Notes: generated from the sequence alone by a model not told the origin. Positions 42,562-53,409 are shown, numbered from the stretch's first letter. The stretch is DNA of 64,000 bases from Orientallactaga sibirica (GCA_036365145.1 JAEOAD010000025.1:31009001-31073000); one strand, 5' to 3'. Made by a program: numbers and translations.

Positions 42562-42738
42562 GCAGAGACACACAAAGGAGAGAGAGAGAGAATGAGAATG
42601 GGTATGCCAGGAACTCTAGCCATTGCAAACAAACTCCAGATGCATGCATCTGGCTTTACGTGGGTGCTGGGGAATTGAACCCAGGTCTGAGGCTTTGCAG
42701 GCAAGTGCCTTAACCACTAAACAACTTCTTCAGTGCCA
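42562..42738 (-). mobile_element. Plain B2-like SINE, reversed
   Basis: GGTATGCCAGGAACTCTAGC to AACCACTAAACAACTTCTTC. Confidence 0.8.
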
Positions 42739-42874
42739 GATCTCTTTAAAAAAAAAAAATGCTTCTCCAGTCTACCAAAGTTACACTTAAAATAGTTTAT
42801 TTCGGCAAACAAAAGCACTTTAGCCCCACTAACTTTCCTCTGTAAATTGAAAAAAAGGTAAACCCTTTTTTACC

Positions 42875-43070
42875 TTTTCACTTGCTGGGAAACCTAAAGA
42901 CCCACGTTTGATTCACCATTACCTACTTAAGCCAGATGCACAAGGTGGCACATGCGTTTGGAGTTTTGTGCAGTGGCTAAAGGCCCTGCATGCCCACTAC
43001 CTCTCCATCTGCCTCTTTCTCTCTCTCTCTCTTTCTCTCTCTCTCAAATAAATAAATAAATGTTTTTTAA
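42875..43070 (+). mobile_element. Plain B2-like SINE, 5' truncated
   Basis: Starts near CACTTGCTGGGAAACCTAAA; CT then AATAAATAAATAA tail. Confidence 0.82.
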
Positions 43071-43079
43071 TTTGGTTTG

Positions 43080-43272
43080 AGGGGCTGAAAGATGGCTCAG
43101 CAGTTAAGATGCTTGCCTGCAAAGCCTAAGTACCCGAGTTTGATTCCCCAGTACCCATGTAAAAAAGTGGCACATGCATCTAGAGTTCATTTGCAGTAGC
43201 TAGAGACTCTAGTGCACCCATTATCTCTGCCTGTTTCTCTTCTCTCAATTTGCACATAATTTTTTTTAAAGC
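43080..43272 (+). mobile_element. Plain B2-like SINE
   Basis: GGGGCTGAAAGATGGCTCAG head; no CT expansion. Confidence 0.82.
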
Positions 43273-43304
43273 AGGTTTGAAAAACTTTAATAGGTCATTG
43301 GTGG

Positions 43305-43450
43305 ACCAGGCCTGGGAGCTCACAACTATAATTAATACCAGCACTTGGAAGTCTGAAGTTCAAAGATCACTGTGTGTCTGATGCCAGCCTGTGCTACAGT
43401 GAGCTTCAGGTTAAGCTAGGGTCCAGTAAGATCCTGACTTAAAATAAATA
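43305..43450 (+). mobile_element. Old B1 SINE
   Basis: GGACCAGGCCTGGGAGCTCA to CAGTAAGATCCTGACTT. Confidence 0.68.
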
Positions 43451-43587
43451 ATAATAAATAAATGTGTGTGTTTATGTGGGCATACATATATACATACAGG
43501 AGGGAGACAGGGAGCAAGAAAGGAGGGAGAGAGAAAAAGAGGGAGGGAAGGAGGAAGCAAGATAGGTGGGTAGGTATTACTTAGAGA

Positions 43588-43845
43588 ACTGGAGAGAGGA
43601 CTCAGTGGGCAAAATGCTTGCCACACAAGCAAGAGGATATGGTGGTGCACTGACAGTGAATCCCTGAGTGTCTGTGACTAGTCTAGCCCAATCTGTGAAT
43701 CTAAGTCCTACATTCAGGGAAAGTCTGCCTCAGAAAATAAGGTGGAAAGCAACTGAGGAAAACCCTGATAGCTTCCTCTGACCACCATTCACATGTACAC
43801 ACATGTGCTCACACACACACAAACACACATACAACGCACACTTTA
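43588..43845 (+). mobile_element. B4-type composite SINE
   Basis: GAGAACTGGAGAGAGGACTC head, B1-like middle, TCACACACACACAAAC tail. Confidence 0.5.
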
Positions 43846-43859
43846 AAAAGATTGTTGAT

Positions 43860-44015
43860 TAGCCGGGCATATCGTGGCGCACACCTTTAATCCCAGCACT
43901 CAGGAGGAAGAGGTAGAGGATCACTGTGAGTTCAAAGCCACCCTAAGACTACAGAGTGAATTCCAGGTCAGCCTGGACTAGTGAAAATCTATCTCAGAGG
44001 GAAAAACAAAAAAAG
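43860..44015 (+). mobile_element. B1-like SINE
   Basis: AGCCGGGCATATCGTGGCGC head; flanked by AAAAAGATTGTTGA on both sides (target duplication). Confidence 0.9.
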
Positions 44016-44057
44016 ATTGTTGAGCCAGGTATAGTAGTAGTATAGCTTGTAAGCCCA

Positions 44058-44255
44058 GAGGGCCAGGCAGGTGGCTCAGTGGATAGAGGCGCTTATTTGC
44101 AAAGCCTGCCAGTCTGGGGTTTAATTCTCCAGCACTCATGTAAAGCTAGACCAAAAGTAGTGCACGTGTCTGGCATTCATTTAAAATAGCAGGAGATCCT
44201 AGTGAGTGTGCGCATGCGCACACAAATAAAGAAATAATTTTAAATAAACAAATAA
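44058..44255 (+). mobile_element. Plain B2-like or ID-like SINE, old
   Basis: GGGCCAGGCAGGTGGCTCAG head, GTTTAATTCTCCAGCACTCA. Confidence 0.65.
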
Positions 44256-44342
44256 ACCCAGGAGTATGTTCTGGGCTCCAGAGCAAGAGCCATCTCAAAA
44301 CACTAAAAAAGATGTTAAGTAAGGAAATCTAAAAATGGGTTA

Positions 44343-44475
44343 GGCCGGTCATGCCTTTAATCCCAGTACTCAGGAGACAAAGGAAGGAGGATCACCATGA
44401 GTTCAAGGCCACCCTGAAACTACATAGTGAATTCCAGGTCAGCCTGGGCTAGAGTGAGACCCTACTCAAAAACAA
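44343..44475 (+). mobile_element. B1-like SINE, 5' truncated
   Basis: GGTCATGCCTTTAATCCCAG to GAGACCCTACTC. Confidence 0.86.
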
Positions 44476-44481
44476 AAAATA

Positions 44482-44620
44482 GCAGGGCATGGTGGTTCAC
44501 GCCTTTAATCCCAGCACTCAGTAGGCAGAGGTAGGAAGATTGCTGTGAATTCAAGGCCACCCTGAGATTACATGGTGGGTTTCAGGTCAGCCTGAGCTGG
44601 AGTGAGACCCTACCTCAAAA
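44482..44620 (+). mobile_element. B1-like SINE
   Basis: GCAGGGCATGGTGGTTCACG to GAGACCCTACCTC; tail is the (GGAA/GGGA)n run. Confidence 0.88.
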
Positions 44621-44750
44621 GAAAGAAAGGAAGGAAGGAAGGGAGGGAGGGAGGGAGGGAGGGAGGGAGGGAGGGAGGGAGGGAGGAAGGAAGGAAGGAA
44701 GGAAGGAAGGAAGGAAGGAAGGAAGGAAGGAAGGAAGGAAGGAAGGAAAA
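44617..44750. repeat. (GGAA)n/(GGGA)n microsatellite
   Basis: About 130 bp: GGAA units, then about 14 GGGA units, then about 15 GGAA units, from a B1 tail. Confidence 0.95.
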
Positions 44751-44904
44751 TTAAAAAATAGTAATTAAAAATATAAATAATTTGTAAGTATTCTGTTTCA
44801 TACATTGATTGCATGATAATTACATAACCAAAAATACTTAACAAAGATGCATACTGAAATAGTCTTAGTGAAATATATTACTTATCATTTCGTTTAAAAA
44901 ACAT

Positions 44905-45042
44905 GCTAGGTGTGGTGGCACATACCTTTAATCCCAACAGAGGTAGAACGATCACCATAAATTCAAGGCTACCCTGAGACTACATTGTGAATTCCAGGTC
45001 AGACTGGGCTAGAGCAAGACCCTACCTCAAAAAAACAAACAA
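44905..45042 (+). mobile_element. B1-like SINE, internally deleted
   Basis: GCTAGGTGTGGTGGCACATA; AGCACTCGGGAGGC is missing. Confidence 0.82.
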
Positions 45043-45044
45043 AA

Positions 45045-45245
45045 GGGCTGGAGAGATGGCTTAGTGGTTAAGGTGTTTGCTTGCAAAAACAAAGGATCCC
45101 AGGCCCCATGTAAGCCAGATGCAAAAGGGGGTGCATGCACCTGGAGTATATTTGCAGTGGCTGGAGGCCCTGGCATGCCCATTCATTCATTCTCTCTCTC
45201 TCTGCCTCTCTCTCTCAAATAAATAAAATATATTTTTAAAAAAAC
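45045..45245 (+). mobile_element. Plain B2-like SINE
   Basis: GGGCTGGAGAGATGGCTTAG head; part of the B-box region is deleted (AGGATCCCAGGCCCC). Confidence 0.85.
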
Positions 45246-45249
45246 AGAA

Positions 45250-45498
45250 AAAACTAAAAAAGAAAATGAGAAAGATGAAAATATCAGCATAATAATAAGT
45301 GCCAAAATTGGATAATGAATACATAGGGTGTCATTTTACTAAAATATTTCTGCATGTTTGAGAATCTCCATAATAAGAAACCAATAGGAGTTACTGCCCC
45401 AAAATAGAGTTGTCGTGGTGGTAATTTTAGAAGCACCTGATCCAAGTGTTTCAGATAAGATACTGTTAGAGTTTTTTCCTAAACCTTAGGAAAGGTTT
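45250..45498. other. Unique intronic stretch
   Basis: Nothing recognised. Confidence 0.5.
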
Positions 45499-45499
45499 C

Positions 45500-45615
45500 A
45501 GATTGGGACTGGGAGCTGGTTCAGTAGCAGAGTGTCTGTATAGCCTGTCCAAGGCCCTAGGTTCAACTCCCAGCAGAAAACAAACTAACTAACTAATTAA
45601 CCAACCAACCAAAGA
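45500..45615 (+). mobile_element. ID-like SINE
   Basis: GACTGGGAGCTGGTTCAGTA, GGTTCAACTCCCAGCAG B box, then an (AACT)n/(AACC)n tail. Confidence 0.6.
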
Positions 45616-45763
45616 AGTTGTTTTAGGTGTCTATGTGTTTAAAGAACTTTACATTACCAGTAAGGCTACAGCATTAATCCAGACTCACACCAATTACCAA
45701 TTAATTATCAATTTAGAACTGAATAAACTAACATATAATTTATGTATTAAAAACCATTATCAC

Positions 45764-45995
45764 GGGCTGGAGAGATGGCTTAGGGGTTAAGGCGCTTGCC
45801 TGCAAAGCCAAAGGACCCAGGTTCAACTCCCCAGGACCCACGTAAGCCAGATGCACAAGGGGGTACTTGCATCTGGAGTTTGTTTGCAGTTGCTGGAGAC
45901 CCTAGCACACCTATTCTCTCTCTACCTGCCTATTTCTGTATCTCTCTCTCTCAAATAAATAAAAATAAGATATTTATAAATAAATAAATAAATAA
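45764..45995 (+). mobile_element. Plain B2-like SINE
   Basis: GGGCTGGAGAGATGGCTTAG head; flanked by ACCATTATCA on both sides (target duplication). Confidence 0.9.
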
Positions 45996-46005
45996 CCATT
46001 ATCAG

Positions 46006-46215
46006 GGCTGGAGAGATGGCTTAACAGTTAAGGCACACGCCTGCAAAGCCTAAGGACTCCAGTTCAATTCTCCAGGTCCCACATAAGCAGATGTATAAGG
46101 GGGTGCATTCGTCTGGAGTTCATTTGCAGTGGCTAGAGGCCCTGGCATGCCCATTCTCCCTCTCCCTCTCTCTCTTTCCCTCTCTCTGTCTCTAATAAAG
46201 AAATAAATAAAAATT
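46006..46215 (+). mobile_element. Plain B2-like SINE
   Basis: GGGCTGGAGAGATGGCTTAA head; directly follows the preceding copy's target site. Confidence 0.9.
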
Positions 46216-46434
46216 TTAAAAAACCTATATCAGCTAGTTTAAAGATGATTTTTTTCAATCCAGGAAAGCTTTGAAAATTAATGTGAATCTAAATTTTGCC
46301 ACATCTCAAATGTTTACTACTATTACTAAATGTGCTTCCAAAATATAGTACGCAAGACAAATCTCAGGAACTAAAATGCAACTAAATATATAAAGCAGTC
46401 CTTTACTCTCAGATCCTTCCCCCTTTTGTTTAAC

Positions 46435-46568
46435 TTTAAGATTGGGTCTCATTAATCTAGGCTGGTCTCAAACTCACTATGTAGTTGAGAATGACCCTTG
46501 AACTCCTAATCCTATTGTCTCCATATCCCAAGTACTGAGTATAGACATGAGTCACCACACCAGCTTCT
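46435..46568 (-). mobile_element. Old B1 SINE
   Basis: Reversed: AGATTGGGTCTCATTAATCT to GAGTCACCACACCAGC. Confidence 0.65.
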
Positions 46569-46621
46569 CCTATTCTAATAAACACTACTCAATGATGATT
46601 TTAAAAGAGAAAGAAAAAAGG

Positions 46622-46748
46622 GTAGGCATAGTAGCCAGACCTTCTAATCATAGTACTCAGTTATACTCAGTAGAGGAAGGTTAACCTATGATCGAGGCCA
46701 GTCTGGGCTACATGGTGAGATCCTATCTCAAAAACAATATGAAAACAA
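46622..46748 (+). mobile_element. Old B1 SINE
   Basis: GGTAGGCATAGTAGCCAGAC to GAGATCCTATCTCAAAAAC. Confidence 0.62.
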
Positions 46749-46749
46749 G

Positions 46750-46920
46750 GGCTAGGGAGATGGCTTAGCAGTTAAAGGCACTTGCCTACAAAGTATGCCA
46801 GCACTGGGTTTGATTTCCCAACAACCACATAAAGCCAAGCATCTGTCACTTGTTTAAAGTGGCAACAGACCCCCCCATATACAGACACATATATAATATA
46901 AATAAAAGCAAATAAAGAAA
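46750..46920 (+). mobile_element. Plain B2-like SINE, old
   Basis: GGGCTAGGGAGATGGCTTAG head; AAAGCCAAGCATCTGTCACT middle. Confidence 0.75.
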
Positions 46921-47010
46921 TGTAAAAAGAAAAAAGAAAAATAGACATTCCCTATGAACTCATTTGCAAAAAAAGAGAAAAGAACCCTGAATGTTAAATA
47001 AAACATTCAA

Positions 47011-47172
47011 AGCCAGGCATGGTGTCGGAAGCCTTTAATCCTAGCAACTAGGAGGCAGAGGTAGGAGGAGCGCAGTGAGTTTGAGGCCACCCTGAGACTA
47101 CATAGTGAATTCCAAGTCAGACTGAGCTAGAGTGAGATCCTACCTTGACAAACCAAAAAAAGAAAAAAAAAT
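47011..47172 (+). mobile_element. B1-like SINE next to exon 4
   Basis: AGCCAGGCATGGTGTCGGAA to GAGATCCTACCTTG; its end is about 25 bp from the exon 4 donor. Confidence 0.88.
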
Positions 47173-47197
47173 TCAACAACAGTAAAGCCAAACATAC

Positions 47198-47286
47198 CTA
47201 TAAGTTCAGGTGGGTTTCTTTCATTAAACCGCTCACACAGACGAATGAATGTCTCAGTGTTCTCAGTTGTAGGGCATTCACCATGT
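47198..47286 (-). CDS. RNGTT: RNGTT exon 4 (residues 93-122)
   Basis: 89 nt: one base completing Gly93, then 29 codons beginning [20 protein letters not shown] and ending NPPELI, plus one base; acceptor TTACTAG, donor GTATG. It is the phosphatase segment immediately before the catalytic loop. It lies outside the duplicated block: the left breakpoint, near 47326, is in the 91 nt intron between this exon and exon 3. Confidence 0.96.
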
Positions 47287-47377
47287 CTAGTAACATGGAA
47301 AAAAAAGTTTTTTGAAATGAAGAGATTACAAACTTCAATGAAAGGTTTCAATTCACAGAGTATTAATACTAACTTAC

Positions 47378-47481
47378 CCTTTACACTGAAGTTTAATATA
47401 TTTGATTCCTTCTTTTTCTATGTCATTTCTGTCATAGAACCTTGAAGTATTTGTCAGATCCACCAACAAGCCCATTTTAAC
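47378..47481 (-). CDS. RNGTT: RNGTT exon 3, copy A (residues 59-92)
   Basis: Second copy of exon 3, same 104 nt and splice sites as 53410-53513. This copy keeps the ancestral short intron (91 nt) to exon 4, so it is the one whose downstream context is certainly original. It forms part of the phosphatase fold. Confidence 0.94.
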
Positions 47482-47757
47482 CTTTAAAAAAAAAGGCACA
47501 TTTACTAGTAACTAAGCTTATTCCAAAACACATGACTAAGGGTCAATACTCCAGTTCATCTAACCCACTGAAGAGAATTTAAATTCAATGACTTTCAACA
47601 ACTGGTAATGAAAATACTCAAGTCTTATTCAAGATACTAGAACTAAACAAGCACTCAATGAAATACCTCTAAACTAATGAAGAAGCAAGGAACATAAGCA
47701 AAACAGACTCTACTCATAATATCCTAAAAGTCAACTCAAAAACAAAAACACTACCAG

Positions 47758-47905
47758 TTTGTGGTGACACATGCCTTTAGTTCCAGCACGTAGGAAGCTG
47801 AGGTAGGAGGATGGCAATGAGTTCAAGGCCAGCCTATGGCTGGCTACACAGTGAATTCCAGGTCAGCCTAGGCTACAGTGAGACCCTAGCTGGAAAATAA
47901 CAGAG
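47758..47905 (+). mobile_element. B1-like SINE (unit A)
   Basis: GTTTGTGGTGACACATGCCT to GAGACCCTAGCTGG. Confidence 0.82.
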
Positions 47906-47906
47906 G

Positions 47907-48054
47907 CTGGAAATGGCTTAGCAGTTGCTTGCAAGCCTGATGGCCCAGGTTCAAATCCCTAGTATCCAAGTAGAGCCAGAAGCACAAAGTGGCACAAACA
48001 TATGAAGTTCATTTGCAGTGAAAAGAGGTCCTGGCCTACCCATTCTCTCTCCTT

Positions 48055-48103
<49 letters not shown>

Positions 48104-48140
48104 CTCTGTCTCTCCATGCTTGCAAATAATAATGAACATT
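47907..48140 (+). mobile_element. Plain B2-like SINE (unit A)
   Basis: GAGGCTGGAAATGGCTTAGC head; long (CT)n tail. Confidence 0.85.
48050..48110. repeat. (CT)n in SINE tail, unit A
   Basis: CT-rich tail; length differs slightly from unit B at 54060-54120. Confidence 0.9.
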
Positions 48141-48144
48141 TTTA

Positions 48145-48420
48145 ATTTTTTAAAAAGCCTAAGTAAAAAAAATTAAAACAATGCCATTGTTTTATATATC
48201 CGTCTCTGTAGACATGATCTATTACCCAAGACCCCCAAGCAGGGATAGCATCAACCTGAAATACACCACAGCTTTAGCTCTAGGCATACATCACCTCTGA
48301 CTCCAAGCAGCTACCACCAATCACTGTGCCCATATCTACTCATTGTTCATATCTATTCACATCATATTCACTACAAACCAAGCATCAACTATACTTCAGC
48401 CTTAAAATAGGAAAAAAGGG
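48145..48420. other. Unique intronic stretch (unit A)
   Basis: Nothing recognised; repeated at about 54165-54430. Confidence 0.5.
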
Positions 48421-48422
48421 TA

Positions 48423-48655
48423 AGAGGGATGGCTTAGCGGTCAAGGGGCTTGCCTGTGAAGCCTAAGGACCTATGTTCAATTCTCCAGGTTCCACATAAG
48501 CCAGACGCACAAGGTGAGCAAACGCACAAGGTCGCACATGAGCACAAGGTGGCAAAAGTATCTGGAGTTCGTTTGCAGTGCCTAGAGGCCCTGATGTGCC
48601 CATTGTCTATCTGCCTCTTCCTCCTCAAATAAATAAAAAAATATAAAAATAAAAA
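48423..48655 (+). mobile_element. Plain B2-like SINE with internal repeats (unit A)
   Basis: GTAAGAGGGATGGCTTAGCG head; contains three copies of a GCACAAGGT(G/C) motif at about 48507-48553. Confidence 0.82.
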
Positions 48656-48675
48656 GAGGTCTAATATTCTTTTGC

Positions 48676-48832
48676 TTATTTGTTTGTTTGTTTGTTTGTT
48701 TTTGTCTCACTCTAGCCCAGGCTGACCTGGAATTCACTATGTAGTCTCAGGGTGGCCTTGAACTCATGGCGATCCTCCTACCTCTGCCTCCCAAGTGCTG
48801 GGATTAAAGGCATGCGCCACCACGCCCAGCTC
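48676..48832 (-). mobile_element. B1-like SINE (unit A)
   Basis: Reversed: (TTTG)n, TGTCTCACTCTAGCCCAGGC to GCGCCACCACGCCCAGC; flanked by TCTAATATTC target repeats. Confidence 0.9.
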
Positions 48833-48859
48833 TAATATTCATTTTAAAAAATAAAAAGT

Positions 48860-50590
48860 ATAACTGTTGGTGGGAATGTAAGCTGGTCCAGCCATTGTGG
48901 AAATCAGTGTGCAGGTTCTTGAGACAGCTAGAGATAGATTTACCATATGATCCAGCTATAGCACTCCTAGGCATATATCCAGAGGACTCTTCTCACTACC
49001 TTAGAGATACTTGCAAAACCATGTTTATTGCTGCTCTATTCACAATAGCTAGGAAATGGAAGCAGCCTAGATGTCCCTCCACAGATGAGTGGATAATAAA
49101 GATGTGGTACATTTACACAATGGAGTTCTATTCAGCGGTAAAGAAAAACGAAATTATGCAATTTGCAGGGAAATGGATGGATCTGGAAAGGATTATAATA
49201 AGTGAGGTAACCCAGGCTCAGAAAGCCAAACGTCACATGTTCTCTCTCATATGTGGATCCTAGCTACCAATGTATAGACTTGTGTGTGAACTGGAACCAA
49301 AAATAGGTACCAGAAACCAGTAAGCTGGTAAAAGGCTATAAGGGAGGGAGGAAAGGGAAGGACTTAAGTGTATGGTAAGGCACATATGTAAGTAGAAGAA
49401 CTGATTTCAGGGAGGGGAATGTCCTAAGTGAGGCCATGGGAAGAGAATGCATACAAGAAGGGCAGGGGGAGGGTCAATCTAAACTCAAGATATTGTGAAT
49501 AAGACATATGTAAAATTATTTTTTTGAATAAGGGCACGTCTAGAAGCTGTAGACTGTTACTAGAAAATTTTCAGTACTTGGAATGGAATACCTTCCAGTG
49601 AGTTGTTGGCCAAGGAGGTCCCGGTAGCCTCCAAAATATTAAAGGCTCTTGCCAAAGCCCTTGGTTTCCCTAGAGAAACAGATAGTAAGACCCTATTGCT
49701 GAAGACATCTCATGCCTGAGAAGCATGGTCACTGAGAAAGCAACCTGGTGTGGAGCAGAAAATCTTCTCCCTGTAGACCAGCCAACTGAAAGCTGGAAAA
49801 AGCTGCATTGCACGCAGCGTATGGGAGACTGAAGTCATCTACGGTGAAAACAGTGGACGCTAAATATTCAAGCTTGGCCAGACAGGCCCAATGACTGAAC
49901 GGGTGCAATAGCGGCATGTCTATTCTTGGGGTAACCAACTGCTCCATAATTGGACTGAAGGCCCTCTCTACAGGAGGGAATATATACCTGGTACTGAAAA
50001 ACCTAAGTAAAAGTCTTTGGTAGGTGAGGTCATGAGCCTTAGGGGTATAAGCCTGCTCTCATCTGACTAAATGTATATATTATTCCCACCAAGCTGCCCT
50101 GAAAGCACTACACTTAATGTTCATATTCACATATTAACGCTTACTCTCACTTCTGGTTAGAGAAGCTTCTCTTTTCAGATGGTGATGACCACTGGGATGA
50201 CCCAAAAGGCAACATAGTGCTGAGAAGAAGGGATGGAGGAGTGCCCAGCACTGAAACACCTCTGTCACACCCTACAAGGCTCAGGGACCATTGCGGAAAG
50301 AGGGGCAGATAGAATGGAAGAGCCAAAGGAAGGGTATAACCTCTTACAATGCAACTGTCCAGACAGAAACTGGCCTCGATATCCATGACCTTGCAGTGCC
50401 TAGCAATACCTTTGCAAAACCCTCAAAATAGAAGAAAAGATGATGACATCAAATTAAAAGAGAGACTAATGGAGAGAGGGAGGGGATATGATGGAGACTT
50501 GAGTTCTAAAGGGGAATGGGGGGGGGAGGGAAATATCACGTGGGTTTTTCTTTGTATGTGAGTATAAAAGTCAATAAAAACAATAATAAA
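48860..50590 (+). mobile_element. L1 3' end with ORF2 C-terminus (unit A)
   Basis: 5'-truncated L1: ORF2 tail at 48865-49263, then about 1.3 kb of 3'UTR ending TATAAAAGTCAATAAAAAC. It lies in RNGTT intron 2, antisense to the gene. Confidence 0.88.
48865..49263 (+). pseudogene. L1 ORF2 C-terminal fragment (unit A)
   Basis: The open frame reads like the extreme C-terminus of L1 ORF2 protein (MFIAALFTIARKWKQPRCPS, WIIKMWYIYTMEFYSAVKKN). The endonuclease and reverse transcriptase domains are missing, so it is a dead 5'-truncated insertion, not a host gene. Confidence 0.88.
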
Positions 50591-50600
50591 AAAAGTGCTA

Positions 50601-50818
50601 GGGGCTGGAGAGATGGCTTAGCGCTTAAGGCATTTGTCTGCTGTGAGCCTAAGGACCCTGGCTCAATTCTCCAGGTCCCACGTAAGCCAGATGCACAAGG
50701 GGCGCACGGGTCTGGAGTTTGTTTGCAGTGGCTAGAAGCCCTGGCGTGCCCATTCTCTCTCTTTCTTTTCTCTATTTCCCTCTCTCTGTCCCTAATAAAT
50801 AAATAAAATCTTTAAAAA
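50601..50818 (+). mobile_element. Plain B2-like SINE (unit A)
   Basis: GGGGCTGGAGAGATGGCTTA head; GGGGCGCACGGGTCTGGAGT. Confidence 0.87.
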
Positions 50819-50847
50819 ATAAAAAAATAATAAAAAGTATAGTTCTA

Positions 50848-51035
50848 GGCTAGAGAGATGGCTCAGAGTAAAAGCACTTGCTTGCAAAGCCTGATGGCCA
50901 GGGTTGATTGCCCAATACCCACATAAAGCCAGATGACACAATCATCTGAGTTCTTTTGCAGTGGCAGGAGGCCTGGAACAACCATGCTCATGTCTGTCTG
51001 TCTGTCTCCCTCTCTCTCAAATAAATTGCTTTTTT
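50848..51035 (+). mobile_element. Plain B2-like SINE (unit A)
   Basis: GGCTAGAGAGATGGCTCAGA head; (TCTG)n in the tail. Confidence 0.83.
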
Positions 51036-51147
51036 TTTTTTTAAAAGATGTTTCGAGTGGTAGACAAAGAAGGACTGGGTCATCTTGGAATATACAGTGA
51101 GTTTAATGCCAGCCTGTCTACATGAAATGTCTCAAAAAGAAAAAGAA

Positions 51148-51345
51148 GCTGGAGAGATAGCTCAGTCATTAAAGCACTTGCCTACAAAGCCTAACAACCC
51201 AGGTTCAATTCCCTAGCACCCATATAAAGCTAGATGCATAAAGTGACACATGCATCTGGAGTTTGTCTGCAGTGGCAGAAAGCCCTGGTTACAACCATTC
51301 TCTCTTTCTCTCTACTTCATTCTCTGTCAAATACATAAATATTTT
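51148..51345 (+). mobile_element. Plain B2-like SINE (unit A)
   Basis: AGCTGGAGAGATAGCTCAGT head. Confidence 0.84.
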
Positions 51346-51359
51346 AAAAAATTCTTAAA

Positions 51360-51500
51360 GGACTGGAGACATGGCTTGGCAGTTAAGGCATTTGCCTGAA
51401 AAGCCAAAAGATACCAGTTCAATGCTCCAGGAGCCATGTAAGCCAGATGCACAAGGTGGCACATGTGTCTGGAGTTCATTAGCAGTGGCTCTCAAAACAA
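51360..51500 (+). mobile_element. Plain B2-like SINE, 3' truncated (unit A)
   Basis: GGACTGGAGACATGGCTTGG head; ends after TTAGCAGTGGCTCTC. Confidence 0.82.
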
Positions 51501-51513
51501 AAATGAAAAAGTA

Positions 51514-51720
51514 GGGCTGGAAAGATTGCTTAGTGTTTAAGGAGCTTTCCTACAAAGCCTAAGGACCCAAGTTCAATTCCACTGTACCCACCTAAGTCAG
51601 ATATACAAGGTGGCAAATCATTTTTAAGTTCATTTACAGTAGCTGGAGGCCCTGTGCACCCATTCTCTCACTCTCAATCTGCCTCTCTCTCTCTCTCAAA
51701 TAACTAAATAAATATTAAAA
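51514..51720 (+). mobile_element. Plain B2-like SINE (unit A)
   Basis: GGGCTGGAAAGATTGCTTAG head. Confidence 0.84.
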
Positions 51721-51857
51721 AATTAAAGTCAAAGTATTACTTTGAAGTGGATAGCATTCCTGAGGATGACACTGGAGGTTGGCTTCCAGCCTCCACACAC
51801 ACAGGTGCGTGCATGTGCACATACACATATAAATTTAAAAAACAAAAAACCAAACTG

Positions 51858-51990
51858 CAGGGCATGGTGGTGCATGCCTTTAGTACCAGCAATTAGGAAG
51901 CTGGGGGGATCACTATGAGTTTGAGACTTGGGCTACAGAGCAAATTCCAGGTCAACCTGGGCTAAAATGACCCTACCTTGAGGTGGGGGG
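51858..51990 (+). mobile_element. B1-like SINE, internally deleted (unit A)
   Basis: CAGGGCATGGTGGTGCATGC to ATGACCCTACCTTG; about 70 bp from the exon 2 donor. Confidence 0.8.
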
Positions 51991-52057
51991 ATATTAGCTA
52001 AAGAACAAAAGAGAAACAAAATTTATGAAATTAGCAGCAAAGAATGTTACTTCTTAC

Positions 52058-52167
52058 CTTTAGACTCTTTAGATAATTTGAGAGCATACTGGGATGGAAT
52101 CGATTTTCTTCAGCAACTTGACTATCATATCTTGGTCCCAACATTGTCTTCAGAGGTAAAAATCTTC
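52058..52167 (-). CDS. RNGTT: RNGTT exon 2, copy A (residues 22-58)
   Basis: Second copy of exon 2, with intact splice sites (TTGTTTAG acceptor, GTAAG donor) and the same 110 nt coding content as 58077-58186. If placed after exon 3 copy B, the carry-over phase is wrong (two bases supplied, one needed) and the frame meets TGA within about 15 codons. It can be used in frame only if exon 1 splices directly to it, skipping both copy B exons, or if it is itself skipped. Confidence 0.92.
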
Positions 52168-52284
52168 CTAAACAACATTAAGATGGATAATAACTTTAAC
52201 TTTTATTATTTAAAGAAAAGTTATATTCCTATAATTAGATATATCAAAGTCATCTTGTCAAAAAAAAAAAAAAAAAAACCTTAA

Positions 52285-52915
52285 AGCACCCTATGAGAGA
52301 CAGAAGTCATGAGCAGTGAAAACAGTGGACAATGTAAACCTTAAATTTTACCAGCCAGGCCAAATGACTGAACAGGTGCAATAGTGGCATGTCTATTACA
52401 GGGAAAACCAACTGCTCTCTAATTGGAGTAGAGGCCAGCTCCATGGGAAAGAGGAATATATATGTTACTCTCACTTTTGGTTAGAGAAGCTTCTCTTTTC
52501 AGATGGCAGTGACCTTGAATGACTCAGAAGGCACCATGATGCTGAGAAGAGACACAGGAGTGCTCAACACTGAAATATCTCTAACACACCTTCCAAGGCT
52601 CAGGGTCCATTACGGAAGAGATGGCAGAAAGAATGTAAGAGCCAAAGGAAGAGTAGGACTCTCTTACAATGTGCTCCTCCAAACACAAAATGGCTTGGAT
52701 AGCCATTACCTCTTAGTGTATGAAACTACCTACACAAGACCATCATAATAGGAGGAAAAGATCATGACATCAAACTGAAAAAGAGAGACTGATTGAGAGG
52801 GGGAGGGGATATGATAGAGTGGAGTTTCAAAAGGAAAGTGGGGGCAGAGGAAAGTACCATGGGATATTGTCTACAATTAAGGAAGCTGTCAATAAAAAGT
52901 ATTAATTACAATTTT
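52285..52915 (+). mobile_element. L1 3' end, short (unit A)
   Basis: About 620 bp of L1 3'UTR, truncated and internally deleted, preceded by a poly-A run at 52260-52278 and ending GCTGTCAATAAAAAG. Confidence 0.78.
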
Positions 52916-52939
52916 TTTTGAAAAAGTATTTAAAAAATT

Positions 52940-53095
52940 CAGCCTGGTGGCAAACACCTTTGATCCCAGCACTCGGGAGGCAGGGGTAGGAGGATCCCCC
53001 ATGAGTTCAAGGCCACCCTGAGACGACATAGTGAATTCCTGGTCAGCATGAGCTACAGTGAGACTCTACCTCGAAAAACTGAAAATAAAAACATA
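52940..53095 (+). mobile_element. B1-like SINE (unit A)
   Basis: CAGCCTGGTGGCAAACACCT with the diagnostic GACGACATAGTGAATTCCTG. Confidence 0.87.
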
Positions 53096-53097
53096 AC

Positions 53098-53350
53098 GGC
53101 TGGAGAGATGGCTTAGCGGTTAAGGCGCCTGCCTGCTCGCCTAAGAACCCGGTTTCAATCTTCAGGTCCCACGCCTAGCCAGATGCAAAGTGACGCAAGG
53201 GCGCATGTCGCACTTGCCCACAAGGGGGAACACACATCTGAATTTCATTCGCAGCAGCTGAGACTGCTGGCGCCCATTCTCTGTCTCCTTCTCCCTCTCT
53301 GTCTGTCTCTCTCTGTGTCTCTCTCCAAAAATAAATAAAATAATTTTTTT
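53098..53350 (+). mobile_element. C-type SINE at the duplication junction (unit A)
   Basis: Core variant CCACAAGGGGGAAC at 53218-53231; its tail is fused to intron 3 sequence at the junction. Confidence 0.88.
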
Positions 53351-53409
53351 AAAATTTTTACAAACTTCAATGAAAGGTTTCAATTCACAGAGTATTAATA
53401 CTAACTTAC

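Larger units (their letters stand above)
47326..53357. repeat. Tandem duplication unit A (about 6.03 kb) with RNGTT exons 2-3
   Basis: Begins TTACAAACTTCAATG in intron 3 and ends in the A/T-rich tail of a C-type SINE. Every later feature of unit B recurs here in the same order at an offset of about 6.02-6.03 kb: exon 3, B1, SINEs, an L1 with ORF2 tail, five B2-like SINEs, exon 2, an L1 fragment, B1 and a C-type SINE. Shared nested insertions show duplication of a block, not parallel insertions. Confidence 0.95.
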